Shown here one piece after another: positions 26,189 through 35,923 of a stretch of DNA of 64,000 nt. The stretch lies in NCBI RefSeq assembly GCF_000938305.1, contig NZ_JYMT01000018.1, forward strand, positions 248,001-312,000, read 5' to 3'. How positions within the stretch are numbered: the first letter of the stretch is position 1; the number at the start of each line of letters is the position of its first letter. Source of the DNA: Bradyrhizobium sp. LTSP885. GTDB taxonomy: Bacteria > Pseudomonadota > Alphaproteobacteria > Rhizobiales > Xanthobacteraceae. The position numbers and the translations under genes are program-made. A model generated the notes under the pieces. The model did no database searches and had not been told where the DNA came from. It saw nothing but the letters and a program-made list of their open reading frames with translations.

Positions 26189-27394
26189 TTGAACACGACA
26201 ATAGCCGGCAACGATGAGGGGAATTTGACACGGAGCTTCGGCGGCCTTCGCGTGCTCGATTTTTCGACCACGATCGCCGGCCCTCATTGCACGCGTATGC
26301 TCGCCGACATGGGCGCGGAGGTGATCAAGATCGAAACCACCGAAGGCGAGACGATGCGGAACCGCCCGCCGGTGCGCAACAACTGCTCGACGGCGTTCGG
26401 CCAGCTCAACATCGGGAAGACCAGCCTTGTGCTCGACCTGAAGTCGCAGGAAGGTGTCGAGGCGGTGCGCCGATTGATCGCGACCGCTGATGTGCTGGTC
26501 GAGAATTTCCGTCCCGGCGTGATGCGGCGGCTGAAGCTCGACTATGGCTCGGTCAGCGACATCAATCCGAAGCTGATCTATTGCTCGATCTCCGGTTACG
26601 GCCAGACCGGCCCGTCGGCGGAATTGCCGGCCTATGCACCTGTCATCCATGCCGCCTCCGGCTACGAGATGGCGCATCTCGCCTACCAGCCGGGCCGCAG
26701 CCGGCCGGACTATTGCGGCATCTATCACGCCGACGTGCTGACCGGCGTCTACGCCTTTGGTGCGATCTCGGCTGCGCTCTATCAGCGCAGTGCCAGCGGC
26801 AAGGGGCAGCACATCGACGTCTCGATGCTGGAATCGATGCTGAGCCTGACCTTGGGCGAAGTGCAGGCGGCGCAATTCGAGGTGAAGCCGCCGCAGCGCC
26901 CGATGTTCGGGCCGATCGAGACCACCGACGGCTATGTGATGGTGGCGATCGCCAGCGAGAAGACGTTCAAGAACTTGATGCAGGTGATTGGCCGGCCCGA
27001 ATGGGTCGCCGATCCCCGCTTCGCAAGATATTCCGATCGGCGGGACAACTGGGTGAGCCTGATGGAGGGCGTGGAAGCCTGGTCGCGCGCAATCAGCACG
27101 CAAGCCTGTCTTGCCGCGCTCAACGAATATGGCGTGCCATCGTCGGCCTATCGCACCGTGAGCGAGGCGCTTGCCGATCCGCAGATCGCGCATCGCGGCG
27201 CTCTGGCCGAGGTCGAGGATGGCGGCGGCACCTTCAAGGTGCTCAATTTGCCGTTCCGGATGTCCGGCGCGACGGTTGTCGCCGGCAAGCGCGTGTCGAC
27301 GCTGGGCGAGCACACGCTGTCCTATCTGAAGGAGATCGGCCTCTCCGAGGGTGAGATCGCAGGGTTCACGGTGTCGAAGACCGCGCGCGCCTAG
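26189..27394 (+). CDS. CaiB/BaiF-type (class III) CoA transferase
   Basis: I choose the TTG at 26189, which has GGAGGAA five bases upstream, giving 401 residues; a GTG at 26165 in the same frame is the alternative. The protein opens GGLRVLDFSTTIAGPHCTRML and MGAEVIKIE, the class III CoA-transferase signature. The catalytic aspartate is expected in the segment RPDYCGIYHADVLTG, and the C-terminal part ends with the usual GEHT motif. These enzymes move CoA between carboxylic acids, often to activate an imported acid. The gene is upstream of a peptide-type ABC importer on the same strand with a 206-bp gap, so the pair may import and activate one substrate. Confidence 0.9.
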   Translation: MNTTIAGNDEGNLTRSFGGLRVLDFSTTIAGPHCTRMLADMGAEVIKIETTEGETMRNRPPVRNNCSTAFGQLNIGKTSLVLDLKSQEGVEAVRRLIATADVLVENFRPGVMRRLKLDYGSVSDINPKLIYCSISGYGQTGPSAELPAYAPVIHAASGYEMAHLAYQPGRSRPDYCGIYHADVLTGVYAFGAISAALYQRSASGKGQHIDVSMLESMLSLTLGEVQAAQFEVKPPQRPMFGPIETTDGYVMVAIASEKTFKNLMQVIGRPEWVADPRFARYSDRRDNWVSLMEGVEAWSRAISTQACLAALNEYGVPSSAYRTVSEALADPQIAHRGALAEVEDGGGTFKVLNLPFRMSGATVVAGKRVSTLGEHTLSYLKEIGLSEGEIAGFTVSKTARA

Positions 27395-27440
27395 AGCGTT
27401 TTCGAGCGAAGTAGACGCCGGTTCGCGAGAAGAAAGCGCG
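27393..27440. repeat. dispersed AGAGCGTTTTC-type intergenic repeat
   Basis: TAGAGCGTTTTCGAGCGAAG, followed by a CCGGTTCGCG core, matches in inverted order a segment at 38518-38566 (there read as AGAGCGTTTTCCAGCGATGT on the minus strand). Such short mosaics recur between genes in Bradyrhizobium-like genomes. Here it overlaps the stop of the CoA-transferase gene. Confidence 0.55.
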
Positions 27441-27600
27441 TCAAAACAGGAATCTGGAGCATCGGTTCTGAACCGATGATCTAGCCTGCGGCCTTTCATC
27501 CTTCTTACGGTCTTGCGCGCGCGGCAATTCCAGACAATGTTGTCGCCTATCACATGACGATCCGGAACACCGGACGTTGCCGACCTCGGAGGGAGCATCG

Positions 27601-29142
27601 ATGAAGCCGGTCATCCGCGCGCAAGCGATTGCGCGTTTATTTCTTGTCGCGGGATTTGCTTCGGTGGCGTTCGCGATGCCCGCCAGCGCGCAGAAGTCGG
27701 GCGGTACTCTCACCGTCGGCCAGGAACTCGATATTCCCGGCTTCGATCCGCTCAAGGTCGGCGTCTACGACACATCGGCCAACACCGCGGCAGCCGCGAT
27801 CTTCGATACGCTGATGACGCTTGACGACAAGGGCGAGCCGCAGCCGAAGCTCGCTTTGTCGTGGGCGCATTCGGATGACTTCAAGACCTGGACCATCAAG
27901 CTGCGGCCGGGCGTCAAATTCCATGACGGCACGCCGTTCAATGCGCAGGCGGTGAAGGAGAATTTCGACCGCCAGAAGGACCCGGCCAACAAATGCCGCT
28001 GCGCCTTCTACATCACCAGCATCACTAGCGTGCAGGTGGTCGATGATCTCACGGTCGTCTATAATTTCAGCGACCCGTCGGTGAACTTCCCGGCGACGCA
28101 ATCGATTCAAAGCTCCAACAATGTCATGCAGTCGCCGACCGCATGGAAGACCAAGGGCGACGACTATAATCGCAACCCGGTCGGCACCGGTCCCTACATC
28201 CTGAAATCATGGAATGCCGGCGACCGCATGGTGCTGGAGAAGAACCCGGACTATTGGGACAAGGGCAAGCCCTATCTGGACCGCGTCATCCTGAAGCCGC
28301 TCCCGGACGCGCAATCGCGCTTTGCGTCGCTGCAATCGGGCGAAGCCGACGTTATCTGGGATGACGAATACGACGCCGACAACATCCTCAAGGCCCAGAA
28401 GGATTCGAGCCTCGCCGTGCTCACCTATGCCGGTTCGGGCGCGCAGGTCTATGCCTTCAACACCAAAGCGCCGCCGTTCGATGACGTTCGCGTCCGCCAG
28501 GCGCTGGTGATGGCGCTCGACCGCAAGAAGATGTCGCAGGCGATAACCAACGGTCTGGCGCGGCCGGCCAGCAATCCCTATGGCGACGGCTCCTGGGTCA
28601 AGTGCAAGGACGACGGCGCACTGCCGGAAGACGTCGCCAAGGCCAAGGAACTGATCAAGGATTACGGCAAGCCGGTCGAGTTCAAGATGATCATATCCGC
28701 GACGCCGCGCGGGCGCACCGTCGGCCAGGTGATGCAGCAATTCTGGAAACGGGTCGGCGCCAACATGGAGATCGAGCAGATCGATCAGGCCACCATCGTG
28801 CCGCGCGCCTTCATGCGCCAGTTCCAGCTGACGCCGTGGCGCATCGTCGATCTCGCCGATCCCGATCCGCAGATGTACGCCAATTTCCACACCGGCAGCC
28901 CGGTGGCACTGGCGAACTTCTCTGATCCGGAGCTCGACCGGCTGCTCGAGCACGCGCGGACCACCGCCGACGTCGCCAAGCGCACCGAGGATTATTGCGC
29001 GGTCAGCCGCCTGATCAACAAGGAGGCGATCTGGTTCTGGACCTTCCAGAACACCTATTACGCGATCACGAGCGCGAAGGTGAAGGGCGTGGCGAAGATG
29101 TTCAACGGGGTGCTCGACGTTTCGACCGCGTGGAAGGAATAA
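27601..29142 (+). CDS. ABC transporter substrate-binding protein, peptide/nickel (SBP_bac_5) type
   Basis: The start is ATG 27601 behind GGAGGGAG, giving 513 residues. A Sec signal peptide covers about residues 1-30, ending PASAQ. The mature protein shows the SBP_bac_5 signature segments: LKLRP-like IKLRPGVKFHDGTPFNAQAV, NPVGTGPYILKSWNAGD and YNRNP. It delivers a ligand to the permease pair that follows seven bases later. Despite the name, this family also binds sugars, opines and other organic compounds. The neighbouring CoA transferase and dehydrogenases point to a carboxylic acid or modified amino acid, but this is inference. Confidence 0.92.
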   Translation: MKPVIRAQAIARLFLVAGFASVAFAMPASAQKSGGTLTVGQELDIPGFDPLKVGVYDTSANTAAAAIFDTLMTLDDKGEPQPKLALSWAHSDDFKTWTIKLRPGVKFHDGTPFNAQAVKENFDRQKDPANKCRCAFYITSITSVQVVDDLTVVYNFSDPSVNFPATQSIQSSNNVMQSPTAWKTKGDDYNRNPVGTGPYILKSWNAGDRMVLEKNPDYWDKGKPYLDRVILKPLPDAQSRFASLQSGEADVIWDDEYDADNILKAQKDSSLAVLTYAGSGAQVYAFNTKAPPFDDVRVRQALVMALDRKKMSQAITNGLARPASNPYGDGSWVKCKDDGALPEDVAKAKELIKDYGKPVEFKMIISATPRGRTVGQVMQQFWKRVGANMEIEQIDQATIVPRAFMRQFQLTPWRIVDLADPDPQMYANFHTGSPVALANFSDPELDRLLEHARTTADVAKRTEDYCAVSRLINKEAIWFWTFQNTYYAITSAKVKGVAKMFNGVLDVSTAWKE

Positions 29143-29149
29143 GACCTTC

Positions 29150-30100
29150 ATGCTGTTCTTCGTCGCGCGGCGGCTCTTCTACCTGATACCGGTGCTGATC
29201 GCCGTCTCGGTGCTGACCTTCGTGATCGCCTCGCTGCTGCCGGGCGACCTCGCTTACGTGATCCTTGGCGACCAGGCGACGCCGGAGAACGTCGCGGCCT
29301 TGCGCCATGACATGGGGCTCGATCAGCCGATCTGGCTGCGCTATTTCGGCTGGCTCTGGCACATCCTGCAGGGCGATTTCGGCCGCTCGTTCCGCACCGG
29401 TCAGACGGTATTGCAGGCGGTCAGCGATCGCGTGCCGGTCTCGTTCGAGCTGATGATCTTCGCCGAGCTGATCGGGCTTGCGATCGGTGTGCCGCTCGCG
29501 ATCGCCTGCGCGGCGAAGGCCGGCAGCGCATTCGACCGCTTCATGACCGGCTCGGCGTTCGGCATGCTGTCGGTGCCGACCTTCCTGTCCGCGATCCTGC
29601 TGATCTATTTGTTCGCGGTCGAGCTGCGCTGGCTGCCGGCGACCGGCTATGTGCCGTTCACCGAAGACCCGCCCGCCAATCTGCGCTTCATGGTGCTACC
29701 GTCGCTGACCTTGGCGCTGGCGGAGTGGCCGGGCATCATGCGCGTGCTGCGCTCCGACATGATTGCGGCGTTGCAGGAGGACTATATCGCGCTGGCCAAG
29801 GCGAAGGGCCTCAAGCCGTCGCGCATCCTGTTCGTGCATGCGCTGAAGCCCTCGTCGCTGACGCTCGTCACCATCACCGGCATCAATATCGGCCGCCTGA
29901 TCGGCGGCGCCGTGATCGTGGAGTCGATCTTTGCGTTGCCGGGGATCGGCCGTCTTTTGGTCGGCGCGATCTACACCCGCGACCTCATCATCCTGCAGGG
30001 CGTGGTGCTGCTGGTCGCCGCCGGCTTCGTGCTCATGAACTTCATCGTCGACTTGCTCTACGCCGTTCTCGATCCGAGGATCCGCCATGGCCACGCTTGA
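29150..30100 (+). CDS. Dpp/Opp-type ABC transporter permease
   Basis: This 316-residue permease has six helices and the N-terminal RRLFYLIPVLIAVSVLTFVI segment typical of DppB-type proteins. The EAA coupling-loop region (DYIALAKAKGLKPSRILFVHAL) lies near residues 207-226. It starts seven bases after the binding-protein gene and overlaps the next permease by 14 bp. The closing NFIVDLLYAVLDPRIR matches DppB C-termini. Confidence 0.92.
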   Translation: MLFFVARRLFYLIPVLIAVSVLTFVIASLLPGDLAYVILGDQATPENVAALRHDMGLDQPIWLRYFGWLWHILQGDFGRSFRTGQTVLQAVSDRVPVSFELMIFAELIGLAIGVPLAIACAAKAGSAFDRFMTGSAFGMLSVPTFLSAILLIYLFAVELRWLPATGYVPFTEDPPANLRFMVLPSLTLALAEWPGIMRVLRSDMIAALQEDYIALAKAKGLKPSRILFVHALKPSSLTLVTITGINIGRLIGGAVIVESIFALPGIGRLLVGAIYTRDLIILQGVVLLVAAGFVLMNFIVDLLYAVLDPRIRHGHA

Positions 30101-30955
30101 GCTCAGCCTCGAAGACGAGGCCGGCGCGCGACGGGCGCGGCGCGGGCGCCGGCTCGGAATGCTGTTCTGGTTCGCAATCGGCTGGATGGTGCTGGTGTTT
30201 GCGGTTGCGATCTTCGCCGATCTGCTGCCGCTACCAAGCCCGACCGACATGGATATGCTGGAGCGGCGGGCACCGTTCTCAGTCGAGCATTGGCTTGGCA
30301 CCGACGGGCTCGGCCGTGATGAGCTGTCGCGGCTGATCTATGGCGCGCGGATTTCGCTGATCGTCGGCCTCTGCGCGCCGGTGATCGGGGTGACGATCGG
30401 CGGCGCGCTCGGCATGCTCGCGGGCTATTTCCGCGGCCGTTTCGAATCGCTCGTGGTCGGCAGCATGGACGTGCTGCTGGCATTCCCACCGCTGATCCTG
30501 GCGCTGGCGGTGACGGCCTTTCTCGGCCAGTCAATCTTCAACCTGACCTGCATCCTCGGCGTGCTCGGCATTCCCGCCTTCATGCGGGTGGCGCGGGCCT
30601 CGACGTTGACGCTGGCGCGGCGCGAATTCGTCATCGCCGCGCAGGCGCTCGGCGCGTCGCACGCCCGCATCCTGCTGCGTGAGCTGCTGCCGAACGTGCT
30701 GCTGCCGCTGCTCGCTTTCTTCCTGCTTGGCGTCGCCGTCACCATCGTGGTCGAGGGCGCGCTGTCTTTCCTCGGGCTCGGTGTGCCGCCGCCGATATCG
30801 AGCTGGGGCAGCATGATCGGGGAGGGGCGTGAGAGCCTCGACGTGGCGCCGCGGCTCGCCTTCATTCCCGCCATTGCGATGTTCCTGACCGTGCTCGCCT
30901 TCAACCTGATCGGCGACACCATGCGGGCGCTGACCGACCCAAGACAGGGTGCGCT

Positions 30956-30959
<4 letters not shown>
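30087..30959 (+). CDS. Dpp/Opp-type ABC transporter permease
   Basis: The 290-residue protein is the DppC-type partner. A cytoplasmic arginine-rich leader precedes the first helix, then HWLGTDGLGRDELSRLIYGAR follows, a well-conserved DppC segment. The EAA loop reads REFVIAAQALGASHARILLR. The gene overlaps its upstream neighbour by 14 bp and the ATPase downstream by four, which implies tight translational coupling. Confidence 0.92.
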
Positions 30960-31938
<979 letters not shown>

Positions 31939-31942
<4 letters not shown>

Positions 31943-32907
31943 TGCAACAGGTCTCATCCGATCCGCTGCTGAAGGTGGAGAACCTCGTCGTCGAATACGC
32001 TGTCGGGGGCAGGACCGTTCACGCGGTGTCCGGTGTCAGCCTCGAGATCGCCCGTGGCGAGACGCTGGGCCTGGTCGGAGAATCCGGCTGCGGCAAGTCC
32101 ACCCTCGGCCGTGCCGTGCTGCAATTGCGCAAGGCCGTATCGGGCAAGGTGCTGTTCGACGGCCACGATCTCACTGCCATGCAGGGCGATGCGCTGCGCA
32201 AGATGCGCCGGCGCGTGCAACTGATCTTTCAGGACCCGATCGCCTCGCTCAACCCGCGGCGGCGGATCGGCGATATCGTCGCCGAGCCGCTGGTGATCTC
32301 CGGCGTCGCCGATCCAGCCAAGCGCAAGCAGATCGTTGACGACGTGCTGTCGGCGGTCGGCCTTGATCCGGCGCTCGTCGGTGGACGCCTGCCGCATGAA
32401 TTCTCCGGCGGACAATGCCAGCGCATCTGCATCGCCCGCGCGCTGGTGCTGAACCCGGAATTCATCATCTGCGACGAGCCGGTCTCCGCGCTCGACGTCT
32501 CGATCCGCGCGCAGATCCTCAATTTGCTGGAGGAGATGAAGGCGCGCTACGGCCTGACGCTGCTGTTCATCGCCCATGATCTCGCGGTCGTGAAATCGGT
32601 CAGCGATCGCGTCGCCGTGATGTATCTCGGCCGGCTCTGCGAGGTCGGCCCGTCCGAGCAGTTGTTTGCAAGCCCGGCGCATCCCTATACCGCGCTGCTG
32701 ATCGAGGCGATCCCGGTGCCTGATCCGGATGTTCGCCCGACCCAAAGCGTGCCGGTCGGCGAGCCGCCGTCGCCGATCGCGCCGCCATCGGGTTGCCGCT
32801 TCCGCACCCGTTGCCCGCGGGCGGACGCGCGTTGCGTTGACGAGGTGCCGGAACTGCGCATGGTCGCGCCGGGCCAGTTCGCGGCTTGCCATCACCCGCT
32901 GATCTGA
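31939..32907 (+). CDS. Dpp/Opp-type ABC transporter ATPase (DppF type)
   Basis: The protein has 322 residues; two ATGs in a row (31939 and 31942) are both possible starts and overlap the previous stop. It shows Walker A GESGCGKS, the Q-loop in IFQDPIASLNPR, signature FSGGQCQRICIARAL, Walker B FIICDEPVSALD, and a cysteine-bearing C-terminal extension (GCRFRTRCPRADARC). It closes the five-gene importer operon, and 85 bp separate it from the alcohol dehydrogenase gene. Confidence 0.93.
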
Positions 32908-32991
32908 ATACCAGAGACCGAGAGCGCGTTTGTCCCGAGCGGGCAGGCGTGGCAAGGTCCGCCGCAAGAACAGGATCCCGGGAGAACAGTG

Positions 32992-34062
32992 ATGAAGAGT
33001 TTCCAGGTCGTCGATTTCCATGCCCCGCTGCAAGAGGTCGATCATCCGACGCCGCAACCGTCGGGCACGCAGGTGCTGGTCAAGGTCAAGGCGGCCGGCG
33101 TCTGCCACAGCGATCTGCATATCTGGGAAGGCGGCTACGATCTCGGCCACGGCCGCAAGCCGCTGTCGCTCAAGGATCGTGGTGTGTCGCTGCCGCGCAC
33201 GATGGGGCACGAGACGGTCGGCGAGGTCGTGGCGTTCGGGCCCGACGTGACCGAGGCCGACAAGGGCGGCCTCAAGATTGGCGACGTCGCGCTGGCCTAT
33301 CCCTGGCTCGGCTGCGGCAAATGTCCGACCTGCCTCGGTGGCGACGAGAACATGTGCGCGGTCAAGCCGAATGCGCTCGGTGTCTACTGCGACGGCGGCT
33401 ATGCCGATCACATGACGGTGCCGCACCCGAAGTATCTGCTCAACCTCAGGGGGCTCGATCCCATCACGGCGGCGCCCTACGCCTGCTCCGGCGTCACGAC
33501 CTACAGCGCGCTGAAGAAGGTCGAGAAGGATTTTGATACCCCGATCGTGATCTTCGGCGCCGGGGGCCTCGGCCTGATGGCGCTGTCGCTGTTGAAGGCG
33601 ATGGGCGGCAAGGGAGCCATCGTGGTCGACATCGATACCAGGAAGCGCGAGGCGGCCGAGGCCGCCGGCGCGCTCGCGACCGTCGACGGAAACGCGCCGG
33701 ATGCGTTGGAGCAGCTGACGAAGAAGGCGGGCCAGCCGATCCGCGCCGCGATCGATCTGGTCGGCAACGCCCAGACCGCGCAGCTCGGCTTCGATTGCCT
33801 GACCAAGGGCGGCAAGCTCGTGATGGTCGGCCTGTTCGGCGGCGGCGCGCCCTGGGCGCTGCCGCTGATCCCGATCAAGGCAGTCACGATCCAGGGCAGC
33901 TATGTCGGCAATCTGCGCGAGACGCAGGAACTGCTCGATCTCGTGCGCACGAAGAAAATTCCGGCGATCCCGGTGACGCCGATGCCGCTTGCCAAGGTCA
34001 ACGAGGCGCTGACGGATCTGCAGAAGGGCAGGCTGGTCGGGCGCGCGGTATTGACGCCTTGA
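32992..34062 (+). CDS. zinc-dependent alcohol dehydrogenase
   Basis: The start is ATG 32992, seven bases after GGGAG, giving 356 residues. The medium-chain dehydrogenase layout is complete. Catalytic zinc ligands lie in GVCHSDLH and GHE, and the structural-zinc loop CGKCPTCLGGDENMC holds four cysteines. The NAD-binding motif is GAGGLGLMAL. An insertion around GYDLGHGRKPLSLKDRGVSL before the GHE motif is seen in a rhizobial subgroup. It oxidises an alcohol to an aldehyde, substrate unknown. Co-direction with the importer and with the next dehydrogenase suggests a catabolic route. Confidence 0.9.
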   Translation: MKSFQVVDFHAPLQEVDHPTPQPSGTQVLVKVKAAGVCHSDLHIWEGGYDLGHGRKPLSLKDRGVSLPRTMGHETVGEVVAFGPDVTEADKGGLKIGDVALAYPWLGCGKCPTCLGGDENMCAVKPNALGVYCDGGYADHMTVPHPKYLLNLRGLDPITAAPYACSGVTTYSALKKVEKDFDTPIVIFGAGGLGLMALSLLKAMGGKGAIVVDIDTRKREAAEAAGALATVDGNAPDALEQLTKKAGQPIRAAIDLVGNAQTAQLGFDCLTKGGKLVMVGLFGGGAPWALPLIPIKAVTIQGSYVGNLRETQELLDLVRTKKIPAIPVTPMPLAKVNEALTDLQKGRLVGRAVLTP

Positions 34063-34072
34063 ATTGAGTTAT

Positions 34073-34149
34073 CGTCATTCCGGGGCGATGCGCCAGCATC
34101 GAACCCGGAATCTCGAGATTCCGGGTTCGCTTCGCGCCCCGGAATGACA
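34073..34149. repeat. REP-like palindromic repeat, CGTCATTCCGGGG family
   Basis: The element starts CGTCATTCCGGGGCGATGCG and ends CGCCCCGGAATGACAG, with an inner perfect arm pair around CCCGGAATCTCGAGATTCCGGG. It sits between two co-directional genes, so it is not confined to transcript ends. It is the second member of the family seen at 10774-10901. Confidence 0.8.
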
Positions 34150-34169
34150 GTTGTGTTCTGGAGAATCCC

Positions 34170-35252
34170 ATGTCCGCCAACAACGCACTTCACATCGCAG
34201 TCCTCGGCGGCGACGGCATCGGGCCGGAGGTGATGGCGCCTGCGCTCGAGGTGCTGCGCAAGATCGAGGCGAGGACGGACCTCAGATTCCGTCTCACCGA
34301 GGCGGCGGCCGGCGCCGTCAACTACAGGGAAACCGGCAAGTCGATGCCGGAGAGCACAATCCGGCTGTGCGAGGAGGCCGACGCCATCTTGCTCGGCGCC
34401 TGCGGCCTGCCGTCGGTGCGCTATCCTGACAATACCGAGATCGCACCGCAGATCGAATTGCGCATGATCTTCGACCTCTATGCCGGCGTGCGTCCGGCGC
34501 GGCTGATTCCGGGTGTGCCGAGCACGATCGTCGGGGCCGACCAGAAGGGGATCGATCTCGTCGTGATCAGGGAATCCACCGAGGGCCTGTTCGCCTCGAT
34601 GGGTAAGGGCGTCGTCACCGACAGCGAGGCGCGCGAGACCATGGTGATCACGCGGCACACCTCGGAGCGGCTGTTCGAATTTTCCTTCCGCCTCGCCGAA
34701 CGCCGCAAGGCGCGCGGCCGCGTCAATGGCAGGCTGACCTGCGTCGACAAGGCGAACGTGTTCAAGGCGTTTGCATTCTTCCGCGAGATTTTCGACGAGA
34801 CCGCAAAACGTCATCGCGACGTGAAGGCCGATCATCTCTACATCGACGCGACCGCAGCGGCGTTGGTGAAGCGTCCGTGGGACTTCGACGTCATGGTCAC
34901 CGAGAACATGTTCGGTGACATCCTGTCCGACCTTACCGCCGGCCTGATCGGCGGCATGGGCATGGCGCCGTCGGCCGACATCGGCGACCGCTATGCGGTG
35001 TTCCAGCCGTGCCACGGCACCGCGCCCGACATCATGGGGCAGGGCAAGGCCAATCCGACCGCGATGATTCTCTCGGTCGCGATGATGCTGGACTGGCTCG
35101 CCGACAAGCACGGCCTGGAAGGTGCGACCGAGGCAGCTGAAAGCATCGAGCGCGCCGTCGACAAGGTCTATGCCGATGGCATCAAGCCGTTCGAGTTCGG
35201 CGGCCGCAACGGCACTGCCGACGTCGCGAATGCGGTGCTGGCGGCGCTGTAG
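34170..35252 (+). CDS. isocitrate/isopropylmalate dehydrogenase-family enzyme
   Basis: This 360-residue protein is a beta-decarboxylating dehydrogenase. [20 protein letters not shown] is the N-terminal signature, and the substrate-loop motif reads [16 protein letters not shown]. The lysine and aspartates that hold substrate and Mg2+ are in [19 protein letters not shown] and the AD segment after it, and [16 protein letters not shown] follows. It differs from LeuB, where the loop is RExTGG, so it is more likely a tartrate/D-malate-type or related paralogue using NAD. It lies 107 bp after the alcohol dehydrogenase, with a REP-like element between them. Confidence 0.87.
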   Translation: MSANNALHIAVLGGDGIGPEVMAPALEVLRKIEARTDLRFRLTEAAAGAVNYRETGKSMPESTIRLCEEADAILLGACGLPSVRYPDNTEIAPQIELRMIFDLYAGVRPARLIPGVPSTIVGADQKGIDLVVIRESTEGLFASMGKGVVTDSEARETMVITRHTSERLFEFSFRLAERRKARGRVNGRLTCVDKANVFKAFAFFREIFDETAKRHRDVKADHLYIDATAAALVKRPWDFDVMVTENMFGDILSDLTAGLIGGMGMAPSADIGDRYAVFQPCHGTAPDIMGQGKANPTAMILSVAMMLDWLADKHGLEGATEAAESIERAVDKVYADGIKPFEFGGRNGTADVANAVLAAL

Positions 35253-35280
35253 CGCGACGGGCCGGGTTCTCGATCCTCGT

Positions 35281-35384
35281 CCCGTCATGCTGAGGGTGCG
35301 AGCGGAGCGAGCCTCGAAGCATGTACGGCCACAGTCGGGCGTCGCCCTTCGAGGCTCGCTTCGCGAGCACCTCAGGGTGACGGG
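35281..35384. repeat. REP-like palindromic repeat, CATGCTGAGG/CCTCAGGGTGACG family
   Basis: Left arm CCCGTCATGCTGAGGGTGCG and right arm GCACCTCAGGGTGACGGG pair with a few mismatches. Inner arms GCGAGCCTCGAAG and CTTCGAGGCTCGC are exact inverted copies. It fills the convergent gap after the dehydrogenase gene. It is the only full member of this family in the window. Confidence 0.75.
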
Positions 35385-35392
35385 AGGGAGAT

Positions 35393-35412
35393 GAGGGGGC
35401 CGAAGCCCCCTC
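35393..35412 (-). terminator. hairpin terminator of the His-rich protein gene
   Basis: GAGGGGGC and GCCCCCTC form an eight-base GC-rich stem. On the minus-strand RNA the loop is UUCG, a highly stable tetraloop. The stem begins ten bases after the stop codon of the His-rich gene. The T-run is poor, so termination strength is uncertain. Confidence 0.6.
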
Positions 35413-35421
35413 GTTGACTCA

Positions 35422-35748
35422 CTAGCGCCGGTGTCCGCCGTGCTGATGTCCGCCGCCGTGATGTCCACCGTGGTGGCGCGGCCCCTGATGATGGGGGCGC
35501 TGGAAATGCGGACGCTGATGCCATCCGTGATGGCGCGGTCCAGAGTAGCCATAGGCGCCATATGCGCTGGGACGCCAGTGGCAGCGGCCCCAGGAATCGC
35601 AGACATAGCGCACCTGGTCGATATCAGACGTTTCGCCTGCGATGTGGCTGGCTTGCGGAAGCCCGTTCGGCATCGCCGACGCCGCACCCGGCATCAAGGC
35701 TGCGCTTCCCAAAGCGGCCAGTCCAATAACAGCAAGCTTGATATTCAT
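35422..35748 (-). CDS. secreted His/Gly-rich small protein
   Basis: The start is ATG 35748 behind AAGGAG, giving 108 residues; the longer open frame upstream is not supported. Residues 1-25 form a Sec signal peptide (MNIKLAVIGLAALGSAALMP, then GAASA). The mature N-terminal part contains VRYVCDSWGRCHWRPSAYG, with two cysteines that may form a disulfide. From about residue 70 the sequence is almost only His, Gly, Pro, Gln and Arg (HHQGPRHHGGHHGGGH). Such tails bind divalent metals in other proteins, so metal buffering in the periplasm is possible but unproven. Short proteins of this build are frequent in Bradyrhizobium. Confidence 0.8.
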   Translation of the reverse strand: MNIKLAVIGLAALGSAALMPGAASAMPNGLPQASHIAGETSDIDQVRYVCDSWGRCHWRPSAYGAYGYSGPRHHGWHQRPHFQRPHHQGPRHHGGHHGGGHQHGGHRR

Positions 35749-35923
35749 TGCGATCTCCTTGGTTGAAGTCTGAAAACGTCCATGCGGCCGCTTGGTTGCT
35801 GCGACAAAAAGACGAGCCCGTGCATTTGGTTTCACGGACGTAAGTTCAACGGGGAGAATGCGGAGTTCTAAAGTCGCTTCGACCGTCGGGCGACAATTGG
35901 CCGCGCGACAGAATGGCAAAGCG

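Noticed and set aside
33900..35687. 595-codon minus-strand frame opposite the isopropylmalate-dehydrogenase-type gene
   Set aside because: It crosses two palindromic repeats and is antisense to real genes.
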